Source: Bacillus alkalisoli
GTDB lineage: Bacteria > Bacillota > Bacilli > Bacillales > Bacillaceae_I
DNA: 64,000 nt
Reading direction: 5' to 3'
NCBI RefSeq assembly: GCF_002797415.1
Contig: NZ_KZ454944.1
Span: 1,630,665-1,694,664 of the forward strand
The translations under genes and the position numbers were made by a program. This document shows positions 36,528 to 46,358 of the stretch, piece by piece (within the stretch, counting starts at the first letter, position 1; each line of letters begins with the position of its first letter). Below the pieces are notes generated by a model. That model was not told where the DNA came from and ran no database searches. It saw only the letters and a program-made list of their open reading frames with translations.

Positions 36528-36638
36528 GTTGTTCATCCCCTTAGTTTTCATTTTTTTGGGAAAATGAAGACAAGTTGTTTTCATCAATAACATATCATGT
36601 TACCATTAAAAAAAATAGATAGAAATGAGGCTTTTTTC

Positions 36639-37289
36639 ATGGTAGCCATTATTTCAGCAGGAATAGCTCCTGGTTTCGCACTTTTATCTTATTTCTATTT
36701 AAAAGAACGATTTAACTCAGAAGCCGTTCCTACCTTAATTCGGTTGTTTATCTTCGGCTCTATACTTGTCTTTCCACTAATGTTTATTCAATATGTACTA
36801 GAATTTGAGTTGGCAATAAAATCAGCATTTATTCAATCTTTTTTTATTTCTGCACTTTTAGAAGAATTTTTTAAATGGTTTATATTAATTTACCTCGTAT
36901 ATCAACATGTGAAATTTGAACAAAGATATGATGGAATTATATACGGAGTTACCATTTCTTTAGGATTTGCAACGGCGGAAAACATTTTGTACTTGTTTGC
37001 TAATGGCATTGAATTTGCACTTGGGAGAGCGATTTTACCTGTATCAAGTCATGCGCTATTTGGTGTAATAATGGGCTATTATCTTGGGCGAGCAAAATTC
37101 AAAACCGATAAGAAAAAAATAAGTTTTTGGCTAAGTTTAGCTCTAGTTTTACCATTTTTATTACATGGTACATATGATTTTATACTTCTTTCAGGCAAAC
37201 ACTGGGGCTTTTATATGCTACCTTTCATGATATTTTTATGGTGGCTTGGTTTGCACAAAGTAAAAAAAGCAAAAAAATACTCACTATAA
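36639..37289 (+). CDS. prsW: Membrane protease PrsW
   Basis: Site-1 protease for the anti-sigma factor RsiW in B. subtilis. The 216-residue protein has several membrane segments, the glutamate pair in [11 protein letters not shown], the [10 protein letters not shown] segment and histidines in [13 protein letters not shown] and LLHGTYDF that are all expected of the family. Start ATG 36639 ([12 protein letters not shown]) lies eight bases after AATGAGG and matches family starts; the longer frame from 36597 lacks a site. Its natural substrate gene rsiW is not in the window. Confidence 0.93.
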   Translation: MVAIISAGIAPGFALLSYFYLKERFNSEAVPTLIRLFIFGSILVFPLMFIQYVLEFELAIKSAFIQSFFISALLEEFFKWFILIYLVYQHVKFEQRYDGIIYGVTISLGFATAENILYLFANGIEFALGRAILPVSSHALFGVIMGYYLGRAKFKTDKKKISFWLSLALVLPFLLHGTYDFILLSGKHWGFYMLPFMIFLWWLGLHKVKKAKKYSL

Positions 37290-37336
37290 AAGGACCTTCA
37301 TTTAAGTAAAGTTACTAAATGAAGGTCCTTTTTTGT
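37288..37336 (+). terminator. prsW terminator
   Basis: AAAAGGACCTTCATTTA / TAAATGAAGGTCCTTTTTT long stem with a T-run. Confidence 0.92.
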
Positions 37337-37425
37337 TTTTATACTTAAAGTAAAATAACCCTATATTGAAACTTTCTTTCTTAAAATGTATAAAATACCA
37401 ACTTCTACAAAAAATACTTTTAACA

Positions 37426-37576
37426 GAGTAAGTTTCATAATACGATTACTTATACGAAAAACGAATTAAACAATTTATCCCTTTAGTAAAAGCGCTTTAT
37501 TAAACGAACATTATATGCTTAGTAAGGGATATCAATTCATTTTTCACTAAACGAACCGTGATTATGAAATTAATTC
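37426..37576. mobile_element. MITE-like element, copy 4
   Basis: A 151-bp element, same length as copy 3. Left GAGTAAGTTTCATAAT and GAAAAACGAATT; right ATTCATTTTTCACTAAACGAACCG and ATTATGAAATTAATTC. No clear target duplication. It ends 37 bp before the sleB start codon. Confidence 0.85.
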
Positions 37577-37613
37577 GACCCATGCTTATTGAAAGTAAAA
37601 GGAGGAAACGAAA

Positions 37614-38714
37614 GTGAAACGAATAGCAATATTTTCATGCCTGTTCCTTTTTTGTTTTAGTTTGTTTATTATAAATCAACCACAAGTTGGGGCATTTTCA
37701 CAACAAATTATTCAAAGGGGAGCTACAGGTGATGACGTTATTGAGTTGCAATCTCGCCTCCAATATAACGGCTATTACCACGGTAGAATTGATGGAGTTT
37801 ATGGCTGGTCTACCTATTGGTCAGTTAAAAATTTCCAACAAGAATTTGGTTTAGATGATGTGGACGGATTGGTTGGTCCAAAAACGAAAGATATGTTAGA
37901 AAGAGCAACAAAATTCAATAAAGATTGGGTACATCAAAATTTAAAAAACGGAAAAAGGTTCACTCATTACGGTGGAATGCCATTAGAGCAACAAGTTGCA
38001 CCGGTACCTGAAACTGTTGAAAAAGCTAAAAAAGCAGCACAAACACAATGGGCAAAACAAAAGCCTAAATTTCAACAACCGCCAGACCAACAACAGCAAC
38101 AACCGCCAGACCAACAACAGCAACAACCGCCAGACCAACAACAGCAACAACCGCCAGACCAGCAACAGCAACCGCCAGACCAACAACAGCAACAACCGCC
38201 AGACCAGCAACAGCAACAATCGCCAGAACAGCAGCAACAGCCAGACCAACAACAGCAACAACAACCAGAACAACAACCAGAACAACAACCCGCTCAACAA
38301 GAAGATGATACAGAAGAAGCGGATGAAACACCGACTGCTATGAACATGCCGGGTGGTTTTTCTGAAAATGATATTCAATTAATGTCCAATGCTGTATATG
38401 GAGAAGCAAGAGGAGAGCCGTTTGAGGGTCAAGTTGCAGTTGCTGCAGTGATTATCAACAGATTAAATAGCCCTACTTTTCCTAATACAGTCTCAGGTGT
38501 CATATTTGAACCGTTAGCATTTACTGCAGTTGCGGATGGTCAGATTTGGTTAACACCGAACGAAACAGCAAGAAGAGCGGTGCTAGATGCAATTAATGGC
38601 CAAGATCCTTCAGAAGGTGCAACATACTATTTCAACCCAGATACTGCAACAAGTGGATGGATTTGGGGTCGACCACAAATAAAAAGAATCGGAAAACATA
38701 TTTTCTGTGACTAA
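37614..38714 (+). CDS. sleB: Spore cortex-lytic enzyme SleB
   Basis: Lytic transglycosylase that degrades cortex muramic-lactam peptidoglycan at germination. It has a signal peptide (1-27), a peptidoglycan-binding domain (about 33-102; GDDVIELQSRLQYNGYYHGRIDG), a proline/glutamine-rich tandem linker (about 150-235) and the C-terminal hydrolase_2 domain (about 250-366) with NAVYGEARGEPFEGQ and AVAAVIINR. The linker is unusually long. It starts at GTG 37614 after AAAGGAGGA; ypeB follows after 15 nt. Confidence 0.95.
   Translation: MKRIAIFSCLFLFCFSLFIINQPQVGAFSQQIIQRGATGDDVIELQSRLQYNGYYHGRIDGVYGWSTYWSVKNFQQEFGLDDVDGLVGPKTKDMLERATKFNKDWVHQNLKNGKRFTHYGGMPLEQQVAPVPETVEKAKKAAQTQWAKQKPKFQQPPDQQQQQPPDQQQQQPPDQQQQQPPDQQQQPPDQQQQQPPDQQQQQSPEQQQQPDQQQQQQPEQQPEQQPAQQEDDTEEADETPTAMNMPGGFSENDIQLMSNAVYGEARGEPFEGQVAVAAVIINRLNSPTFPNTVSGVIFEPLAFTAVADGQIWLTPNETARRAVLDAINGQDPSEGATYYFNPDTATSGWIWGRPQIKRIGKHIFCD
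38080..38290 (+). repeat. In-frame PPDQQQQQ tandem repeat within sleB
   Basis: A 21- to 24-nt unit (CCGCCAGACCAACAACAGCA) repeats about seven times, then degrades to PEQQ units. Copies are nearly identical at the DNA level, so repeat number may vary between strains. Confidence 0.9.
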
Positions 38715-38729
38715 AGAGGGTGATATTCA

Positions 38730-40070
38730 ATGTTAAGACTTGTAATAATCGCTGTGTTGACTGTAGCGGTTGTAGGTACAGGATATTGGGGATATCAAGA
38801 GCATCAAGATAAAAATGCTGTCCTCATCAATGCAGAAAACAATTATCAACGTGCGTTTCATGACTTAGTTTATCATTTAGATTTACTCCAAGATAATATC
38901 GGTACAACGCTTGCGATGAGCTCAAGAGAACGACTATCTCCATCACTAGCTGAAGTTTGGAGAATAACATCAGAAGCTCAAAACGATGTAGGACAACTTC
39001 CTCTTGCGTTAATACCATTTAACAAAACAGAAGAATTCTTATCCAATATCGGTACGTTTAGCTATAAAGTAGCTGTTCGTGATCTAACAAATGAACCGTT
39101 ATCTAGTGATGAATACAATACGTTGGAACAATTGTATTCAAAAGCAGGAGAAATTCAACAAGAACTAAGAAAAGTCCAAAATTTAGTTATTAAAAATAAC
39201 TTAAGATGGATGGATGTTGAACTTGCACTTTCTGCACAAAATCAACCTCAAGATAACACTATCATTAATGGCTTTAAAACAGTAGAGAAAAACGTAGAGG
39301 GATATGAAGAAGCAGATTTTGGTCCAACTTTTACATCCCTTTCTAACTCAGACGAAGGTTTTAAATATTTACGTGGAAAAAAAATTAATGAAAATCAAGC
39401 AAAAGAAATAGCGATAAAATTTTTAAGTCTTGAAGGAGATGAAAAAATTCGCGTAACAGAAAGTGGAGAAGGTGCAAACGAAGGTTTTTATAGTGTGACA
39501 ATCATTGATAAAGATGAAAAAGATACGTATATGGATATAACAAAAAAAGGTGGCTATCCAATTTACGTCATACAAAACCGTGAAATTAAGAAAAAGAATA
39601 TAAGCTTGAATGATGCTGCCAATAAAGCTCGCGAGTTTTTAAAAGACAATAACTTTGATAGCTTAGATTTATATGAATCAATGGAGTATGATAATGTCGG
39701 TGCTTTCACTTTCGTTTCGGAAGTAGAGGGTGTAAGAATATATTCAGATGCAATTCGTATGAAAATTAGTCTTGATAGTGGAGAAATTGTTGGTTTTTCT
39801 GCTAAAGACTACTTAATGGCACATCACACTCGTGACATTCCAGAGCCGGGTATTTCAATAGAAGAAGCAAGAGACTCCATTAATGAAAAAGTATCAATCA
39901 TGGAAAATCGTTTAGCGGTAATCAATAATGACTTTGGTGAAGAAGTACTTTGTTACGAATTTATGGGAACAATAAATGACGACACCTATCAAATCTTTAT
40001 AAACGCTGATAACGGCCGTGAAGAAAGCGTAGAAAAACTAAAAAACGCAGAACCTTTATATGATTTATAA
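38730..40070 (+). CDS. ypeB: Germination protein YpeB
   Basis: Partner that stabilises and localises SleB in the dormant spore. It has an N-terminal membrane anchor (about 2-19), a helical N-domain and C-terminal tandem PepSY-type domains (about 210-446; LNDAANKAREFLKDNNF, SIEEARDSINEKVSI). The 446-residue length is normal. It starts at ATG 38730 after AGAGGGTGA. The sleB-ypeB pair is expressed in the forespore in B. subtilis. Confidence 0.95.
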   Translation: MLRLVIIAVLTVAVVGTGYWGYQEHQDKNAVLINAENNYQRAFHDLVYHLDLLQDNIGTTLAMSSRERLSPSLAEVWRITSEAQNDVGQLPLALIPFNKTEEFLSNIGTFSYKVAVRDLTNEPLSSDEYNTLEQLYSKAGEIQQELRKVQNLVIKNNLRWMDVELALSAQNQPQDNTIINGFKTVEKNVEGYEEADFGPTFTSLSNSDEGFKYLRGKKINENQAKEIAIKFLSLEGDEKIRVTESGEGANEGFYSVTIIDKDEKDTYMDITKKGGYPIYVIQNREIKKKNISLNDAANKAREFLKDNNFDSLDLYESMEYDNVGAFTFVSEVEGVRIYSDAIRMKISLDSGEIVGFSAKDYLMAHHTRDIPEPGISIEEARDSINEKVSIMENRLAVINNDFGEEVLCYEFMGTINDDTYQIFINADNGREESVEKLKNAEPLYDL

Positions 40071-40075
40071 GCCAA

Positions 40076-40117
40076 AAACGGAAAAGCAATAATCTGCTTT
40101 TCCGTTTGTTTTTTTGC
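40076..40117 (+). terminator. sleB-ypeB terminator
   Basis: AAACGGAAAAGCA / TGCTTTTCCGTTT stem with a 6-nt loop and T-run. Confidence 0.9.
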
Positions 40118-40140
40118 TCTTTTTGTATTTATTAAACATT

Positions 40141-40299
40141 TAGTGACTTGCAGCGGAAGGCACTGGACTCCTGCGGGAAGTAGAGCGAAGCGTGAGCCCC
40201 ACAGGCGGTACGCCGAGGAGTAGTTTTTTCACGATAGTGAAAATTAACCTTCCGCTGCGCTCCCCGCGGAAAGCCAGTGCCTGTAGCGGAAAGGAACGG
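40141..40299. repeat. Palindromic repeat, type A (copy 4)
   Basis: GGCACTGG / CCAGTGCC outer stem, the TTTTTTCACGATAGTGAAAA inner hairpin and the GTAGCGGAAAGGAACGG tail. Together with a terminator it occupies most of the 394-nt ypeB-ypfA gap. Confidence 0.92.
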
Positions 40300-40464
40300 T
40301 CATTATTGAAAATTTTATGAGTTATAGTAAAAACCGGTAATAAAGTCTTATCTTACACAATAATGACAAATACCCTTCACAATTCCGATTATGAATGGTT
40401 TAATGGAAATAGGATATTAGAACTACTAAAAAATTAATTGCTAGTAAGAAAGTGGGGAACTGTA

Positions 40465-41121
40465 GTGTTAAAAGAAGGCTTAACTTTGACACTTATTATC
40501 CATAATGAAAATGGAAATGATAAATATCGTTGTAAAGTACAAGAAGTCGGTAATTCCGAATTACTAATAGATTACCCAATTCACCTTTTTACAGAGAAAA
40601 CTACTTTCTTAATGAATGGTACTCCTGTTACCGCTTCTTTTGTTGCAGAAGAAGGTGCTGCATATGAATTTTCTTCTGAAATAATCGGAAGAACAAAAAA
40701 AGCTATACCACTAATAAAACTATTACTACCTCCAAAAGAAACGTTTACAAAGATTCAAAGGAGAGAATATGTTCGTGTAGAAAGTAGTGTGGATACAGCA
40801 GTACATTCTGTTACAAGAACATTTAAACCATTTGTAACGGTTACACACGATATAAGTGCTGGAGGTTGTGCTATTAACTTACCTAAAGGAGTTTTCTTAG
40901 ACGAAGACGCTTATATTACGTTAGATTTGGTTATGCATTATAACAATGATGATATCCAATACTTAAAAGTAGAGGGAAAAGTTATAAGAATGTTCGAAGG
41001 TGTAGATAAAGGTAGACATAGAGCTTCCATTAAATTTTTGAACTTGAAAGATATAGAGCGCCAGCATGTTATTAAATATTGTTTTGAACAACAACTTTTA
41101 AAAAGAAAAGTGTATAGTTAA
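40465..41121 (+). CDS. ypfA: YpfA/MotI, PilZ-domain c-di-GMP effector
   Basis: YcgR-like protein; the B. subtilis orthologue (MotI/DgrA) binds c-di-GMP and acts as a flagellar clutch. Residues 1-95 form the N-terminal YcgR domain; the PilZ domain begins at QRREYVRVES (RxxxR c-di-GMP loop) and continues with HDISAGGCAI (D-x-S-x-x-G). Both binding motifs are intact, so ligand binding is expected. It has 218 residues and starts at GTG 40465, eight bases after GTGGGG. Confidence 0.9.
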   Translation: MLKEGLTLTLIIHNENGNDKYRCKVQEVGNSELLIDYPIHLFTEKTTFLMNGTPVTASFVAEEGAAYEFSSEIIGRTKKAIPLIKLLLPPKETFTKIQRREYVRVESSVDTAVHSVTRTFKPFVTVTHDISAGGCAINLPKGVFLDEDAYITLDLVMHYNNDDIQYLKVEGKVIRMFEGVDKGRHRASIKFLNLKDIERQHVIKYCFEQQLLKRKVYS

Positions 41122-41163
41122 AACACTCTGTCACCAAACTATATAGTAGAAGAGGTGACCGTT

Positions 41164-41346
41164 TTGAAAAAAGTAGAAAACATCATTATCAAACTGATTA
41201 TCATTCAATTTGTGTGCTTGTTATTCGCACAAGGTATGACCTTGTACACGAATGCAGCACCGTATATGTCAAAAGTGGTTCACTATGAGGGGGTAAATGG
41301 ACAAACGATACAACAATACATAGAAACATTCGACCAACAGAAATGA
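41164..41346 (+). CDS. ypfB: YpfB family small membrane protein
   Basis: A 60-residue protein with one hydrophobic segment (about 8-27) and a C-terminal outside part containing VVHYEGVNGQT; size and locus match YpfB, function unknown. The start is TTG 41164 after AGAGGTGACC. It is followed by a short terminator-like hairpin. Confidence 0.8.
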   Translation: MKKVENIIIKLIIIQFVCLLFAQGMTLYTNAAPYMSKVVHYEGVNGQTIQQYIETFDQQK

Positions 41347-41373
41347 CTATGATAAAATAATGAAGACTTTACG

Positions 41374-41397
41374 AGCGGGGAGAACCTGCTTTTTTTC
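41374..41397 (+). terminator. ypfB terminator
   Basis: AGCGGG / CCTGCT stem (one G-U) followed by seven T. Confidence 0.65.
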
Positions 41398-41430
41398 ATG
41401 AAATTAACTCAGTTTATTGGAGGAAATACG

Positions 41431-42117
41431 ATGCAAACTCAAAACAAAAACTTTTCGATTGCAATAGACGGGCCGGCTGCTGCTGGGAAAAGTACAGTGG
41501 CAAAAATAGTAGCAGACAAACTAGGTTACTTATATATAGATACGGGTGCAATGTATAGAGCGGTTACGTATGTCGCATTAAAACAAGGAATAAATCTCGA
41601 AAACGAAGAGGAACTAAAACATATTTTAGCGAATATTACAATAGACTTACGTGTAGGATCAGACGGTAAACAACATGTGTTCATTAATGAGGAAGACGTT
41701 ACAGAGGCTGTTCGCACTCATGAAGTAACAAATAATGTTTCGGTTGTTGCAAAACATAAAGTAGTACGAGAGGAACTAGTTTTACGCCAGCGTGAGCTTG
41801 GTGAAAAAGGTGGCGTTGTCATGGATGGACGCGATATTGGAACACATGTATTACCAAAAGCAGAAATTAAAGTATTTCTATTGGCATCAGTAGACGAAAG
41901 AGCCAATCGCCGTCATGCGGAAAACTTGTCTAAAGGGTATGAATCCGATTTAGAAAAACTAAAAGAAGAAATTGCTAGAAGAGATAAACTAGACTCAGAG
42001 CGCGAAATTGCTCCGTTAAAAAAAGCAGATGATGCGGTAGAATTAGACACAACTTCTTTAACAATAGAAGATGTAGTTACAAATATTATGGAGCTAGTAA
42101 AAGAAAGGGTGGTGTAA
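41431..42117 (+). CDS. cmk: Cytidylate kinase
   Basis: Phosphorylates CMP and dCMP using ATP. The P-loop is [10 protein letters not shown] near residue 16, the acceptor region has [12 protein letters not shown] and the lid region [11 protein letters not shown]...[10 protein letters not shown]. It has 228 residues from ATG 41431, after GGAGGAAATACG; the frame extends upstream to 41398 without a site. The plsC start codon follows its stop directly. Confidence 0.96.
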   Translation: MQTQNKNFSIAIDGPAAAGKSTVAKIVADKLGYLYIDTGAMYRAVTYVALKQGINLENEEELKHILANITIDLRVGSDGKQHVFINEEDVTEAVRTHEVTNNVSVVAKHKVVREELVLRQRELGEKGGVVMDGRDIGTHVLPKAEIKVFLLASVDERANRRHAENLSKGYESDLEKLKEEIARRDKLDSEREIAPLKKADDAVELDTTSLTIEDVVTNIMELVKERVV

Positions 42118-42702
42118 ATGATTACATTTTATTCATTTGTGAGAGGTCTCGTATACACTGTTTTTAAGCCTTTGTACCGAATTAAGATTATCGGTACCGA
42201 AAATGTACCAAAAGAAGGTGGAGTGTTAATCTGTTCTAATCATATTCATAACTTTGATCCACCTGTTGTTGGGATCACTAGTCCGCGTCCTATTCACTTT
42301 ATGGCTAAAGCGGAGATTTTCGATGTTCCTGTTCTAGGGAAGATTGTGAAAGGGTTAAATGCTTTTCCTGTTAAGCGAGGTATGAGTGATCGTGAAGCAC
42401 TTCGAACGGGTTTAAAAGTATTAAAAGAAGGACATGTTCTTGGACTTTTTCCGGAAGGAACAAGAAGCAGAACAGGAGAAGTTGGAAAAGGATTAGCTGG
42501 AGCTGGCTTCTTCGCACTTAGAACAGAAGCTGCAGTAGTACCATGTGCGATTATTGGACCATACAAAGCTTTTAGTCCGTTGAAGGTGGTTTACGGACCA
42601 CCAATTAACATGGAAAAATTACGTGCAGAAAAAGTAAACGCTGAAGATACGACAGATATCATCATGAATACAATTAAAGAGTTAATAGAAAAGAATAAAT
42701 AA
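42118..42702 (+). CDS. plsC: 1-acyl-sn-glycerol-3-phosphate acyltransferase
   Basis: Makes phosphatidic acid from lysophosphatidic acid at the membrane. Acyltransferase blocks: NHIHNFDPP (HX4D catalytic motif), FPVKRG and FPEGTRSR, then VPCAIIGP. It has 194 residues with a hydrophobic N-terminus. It begins at the base after the cmk stop and shares that transcript. Confidence 0.93.
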   Translation: MITFYSFVRGLVYTVFKPLYRIKIIGTENVPKEGGVLICSNHIHNFDPPVVGITSPRPIHFMAKAEIFDVPVLGKIVKGLNAFPVKRGMSDREALRTGLKVLKEGHVLGLFPEGTRSRTGEVGKGLAGAGFFALRTEAAVVPCAIIGPYKAFSPLKVVYGPPINMEKLRAEKVNAEDTTDIIMNTIKELIEKNK

Positions 42703-43024
42703 TAGCTGCTATTCTCATTTGACAAACACAGGAATATATTACAGTGTATAAGTGAATGGGTATTCATTGTTTGGAAACTTTTCATTTTATGGAGCTTATT
42801 AAATGACCAATTTTTCAAAAAATGATATAGTTATAATATGAGTTTTTTAATGATACGTTTCGATTATTAAAAGCTGAAATGGGATTTTAATTACGGAACG
42901 GACTCATATGAGGGTAAATTACAAAAGCAGCATGAGTAGAATATATAGAAAAAATCTACTCTATACTTGTAGCGGTCTCGTTACATACATATTTTTCGGC
43001 GTTGTATTAAGGAGGGTATTTGTA
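42703..43024 (+). other. Gene-free leader region of ypfD
   Basis: These 322 nt carry no gene. A small hairpin (GAGTAGA / TCTACTC, about 42935-42963) and an AATTACGGAACGGACTC stretch resembling a decayed MITE end (42890-42905) are the only features I can see. It may hold the promoter and an autoregulatory leader of the S1-like gene. Confidence 0.35.
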
Positions 43025-44167
43025 ATGACAGAAGAAATGAACAATGTAGAGGTAGTATCATTAACACCAGGGGATAAAGTAACAGGTGTAGTGACGAAAG
43101 TAGAAGAAAAGCAAGTAATCGTAGACATCAAAGATTGTAAATTAGACGGAATTATTCCTATCAGCGAGCTATCAAGTTTGCATGTAGAACAAGCAACAGA
43201 CGTTGTGAAAGAAGGCGACTCTTTACATTTAGTTGTTAAAAAAGTAGAAGATGAGCTCTTAGTTCTTTCGAAAAAACAAGTGGATGCAGAATTAGCTTGG
43301 GAAGACTTAGTAAAAAAATTCGAGACAGGTGAAGTTTTCGAAGCGGAAGTGAAAGATGTTGTAAAAGGCGGCCTTGTAGTTGATATTGGCGTACGAGGTT
43401 TCGTTCCGGCATCATTAGTTGAAAACTACTTTGTGGAAGATTTTGCTGATTATAAAGGGAAGACATTAACTTTTAAAGTAGTAGAACTAGATAAAGAGAA
43501 AAATAGAGTTATTCTTTCTCACCGTGCAGTAGTAGAAGAACAACTACAGGGTAAAAAGCAGTCAGTACTGGATTCTATTACAGCTGGAGCAACACTAGAA
43601 GGTACGGTTCAACGTATTACAGATTTCGGTGCATTCGTTGATTTAGGTGGAATTGATGGATTAGTTCATATTTCACAATTATCATACGAGCACGTTTCCA
43701 AACCTTCTGACGTTGTACAAGAAGGACAAAAGGTGACAGTAAAAGTACTTTCTGTTGACCGTGACAACGAAAGAATCTCATTGTCTATTAAAGAAACACT
43801 TCCTGGACCATGGAATGCAGTATCTGAGAAACTATCTCCTGGTACTATTACGGAAGGTGTAGTACGTCGTATTGTTACATTTGGTGCATTTATTGAGCTA
43901 TTACCAGGTGTAGAAGGACTTGTTCATATTTCACAAATTTCTAATAAACATATCGGTACTCCTCATGAAGTATTAACAGAGGGTGAAACGGTTACAGTAA
44001 AAGTATTAGAGGTAAACGAAAAAGAGCAACGTATCTCTTTAACAATTCGCGAACTTGAGGAAGTAGAAGAGGAAGAAGACTACAGCCAATATAACCAACA
44101 AGAAGAATCTAGTGGTTTTTCTTTAAGTGAAATGATTGGCGATAAATTAAGCAAATTAAAGAAGTAA
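43025..44167 (+). CDS. ypfD: YpfD, 30S ribosomal protein S1 homologue
   Basis: RNA-binding protein with four S1 domains (roughly residues 15-80, 100-165, 185-255 and 270-340; e.g. [28 protein letters not shown] in pieces). The four-domain, 380-residue form is typical of Firmicutes, shorter than the six-domain proteobacterial S1. The start is ATG 43025 after AAGGAGGG; the open frame runs upstream to 42908 without support. The acidic C-terminal tail EVEEEEDY is normal. Confidence 0.93.
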   Translation: MTEEMNNVEVVSLTPGDKVTGVVTKVEEKQVIVDIKDCKLDGIIPISELSSLHVEQATDVVKEGDSLHLVVKKVEDELLVLSKKQVDAELAWEDLVKKFETGEVFEAEVKDVVKGGLVVDIGVRGFVPASLVENYFVEDFADYKGKTLTFKVVELDKEKNRVILSHRAVVEEQLQGKKQSVLDSITAGATLEGTVQRITDFGAFVDLGGIDGLVHISQLSYEHVSKPSDVVQEGQKVTVKVLSVDRDNERISLSIKETLPGPWNAVSEKLSPGTITEGVVRRIVTFGAFIELLPGVEGLVHISQISNKHIGTPHEVLTEGETVTVKVLEVNEKEQRISLTIRELEEVEEEEDYSQYNQQEESSGFSLSEMIGDKLSKLKK

Positions 44168-45244
<1,077 letters not shown>

Positions 45245-45277
45245 AAGGAATAGTCGCGCTGACTATTCCTTTTTTTT
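45245..45277 (+). terminator. fni terminator
   Basis: AAGGAATAGTC / GACTATTCCTT stem with a 5-nt loop and T-run. Confidence 0.9.
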
Positions 45278-45296
45278 ATGTGTGAAAAAAACTCTT

Positions 45297-45431
45297 TTAT
45301 TGTTTGTTACGCTCTCTTGCTGCGTCAGGTCCTTCTAATGTTGTTGCACCTGGGTAGTTTAAAGATTGATCACGATCTGATTCGGTTCTTTTTTGCTGTT
45401 TCAGCTTTTTCTCTTGTCTATCTTTACCCAT
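45297..45431 (-). CDS. ypzI: YpzI family small protein
   Basis: A 44-residue hydrophilic protein: MGKDRQEKKLKQQKRTESD, then RDQSLNYPGATTLEGPDAAR and ERNKQ. It matches YpzI, which sits between fni and yphA in Bacillus; its function is unknown. It is on the minus strand with AAGGGGTGAAC before the ATG at 45431. Confidence 0.88.
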   Translation of the reverse strand: MGKDRQEKKLKQQKRTESDRDQSLNYPGATTLEGPDAARERNKQ

Positions 45432-45557
45432 AAATGTTCACCCCTTATGTCTATTCGTTTTATTATTTTCCTATCAAGCTTAAAACATTCGTTTTCTTGT
45501 GATTAAGTTTCTTAAAATAAAGTAATACTGAACAAGGATAGGAGGTGTAACGATAAT

Positions 45558-46178
45558 ATGGAAGGTCATTTATTTTATTATCTTGCATGGGTTGGATGGA
45601 TTATTGTCTTTTTCTTTTTTTCTGATAAAAAATTGCGATTTTTATTATCGTCCGTTATTTTATTATTAATTATTTGCTCTCATTTTTATATTAATGTTTT
45701 AGAATTTCGTTGGAATTTAGCTTATTTCGTTTTATTAGTCGCTACATTTTTCTTTCTGTCAAAAGTCACTCGGAAAAATAGTGTTTATATGTATTTTGCT
45801 AGTACATCCATTTCACTCGTTTATGTAACTTTTATTATTTTTGAAATTTTTGATCCGGTGTTCATTTTTTTAGGCCGTGAATGGATGTTAACGTTTATTA
45901 TCCTCTACATGTGTTTTATGTTGTTTAAAGAAAAAGAACAACGCTACATCGGAGTACTAACAGGTTTGTTGCAAGGAGAGCTTCTTGCGGCTTTTATTAT
46001 TTATAGTGTGTTCGGTTATAATATGGTAGCAGAATTACCATTCTGGGAGATCGTTACACTCTCTATTGCTGGATTAAGTATTTGGGTGCTTTTTGAAAAA
46101 ACAACCGCATACCTAAATTCTTTAATACAAAAACATATAAAACAAAATAGAGTGTCCAAAACCATTAACACGAAATGA
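45558..46178 (+). CDS. yphA: YphA family membrane protein
   Basis: A 206-residue protein with about six hydrophobic segments and a short basic tail; function unknown. Sequence character and locus (fni-yphA-der) match B. subtilis YphA. It starts at ATG 45558 with TAGGAGGTG 12 nt before it. Confidence 0.82.
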   Translation: MEGHLFYYLAWVGWIIVFFFFSDKKLRFLLSSVILLLIICSHFYINVLEFRWNLAYFVLLVATFFFLSKVTRKNSVYMYFASTSISLVYVTFIIFEIFDPVFIFLGREWMLTFIILYMCFMLFKEKEQRYIGVLTGLLQGELLAAFIIYSVFGYNMVAELPFWEIVTLSIAGLSIWVLFEKTTAYLNSLIQKHIKQNRVSKTINTK

Positions 46179-46179
46179 G

Positions 46180-46208
46180 TTTACACTTGTTGCATCTAGT
46201 GATATAAT
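46180..46208 (+). promoter_or_regulatory. Sigma-A promoter before der
   Basis: TTTACA (46180-46185), 17-nt spacer, TATAAT (46203-46208). It begins two bases after the yphA stop. The predicted transcript start (~46215) falls just ahead of the hairpin at 46220. Confidence 0.75.
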
Positions 46209-46219
46209 ATTTTAGTTAG

Positions 46220-46245
46220 ACCCTTCATTTTGAAGGGTTTATTTT
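46220..46245 (+). terminator. Terminator-like hairpin at the start of the der leader
   Basis: ACCCTTC / GAAGGGT with a 5-nt loop and TTATTTTAT. It can end yphA transcripts; transcripts from the promoter just upstream would meet it within about 30 nt. Confidence 0.75.
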
Positions 46246-46358
46246 ATAACGTTGAAAATATTTCATTATTCTCATGAATGATTACACATAATAATAACAA
46301 CCGTTAAAAATAGAGCGGAAATGTACATTGTTACATAGTTGAAAGGATGAACAAAAAT

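Noticed and set aside
37983-38378. Overlapping ORFs on both strands in the sleB repeat
   Set aside because: They are out-of-frame readings of the CAA/CAG-rich repeat and have no start signals.
40385-40430. MITE half-copy before ypfA
   Set aside because: TTCCGATTATGAATGGTTTAATGG partly resembles an inner arm, but the outer terminus and partner arm are missing; could be chance.
42756-42905. Fifth MITE copy before ypfD
   Set aside because: Only the AATTACGGAACGGACTC end resembles the family; no matching left end was found at the expected distance.
42908-43024. N-terminal extension of the S1-like protein
   Set aside because: The upstream in-frame part lacks a ribosome binding site, while ATG 43025 has a strong one and matches the family start.
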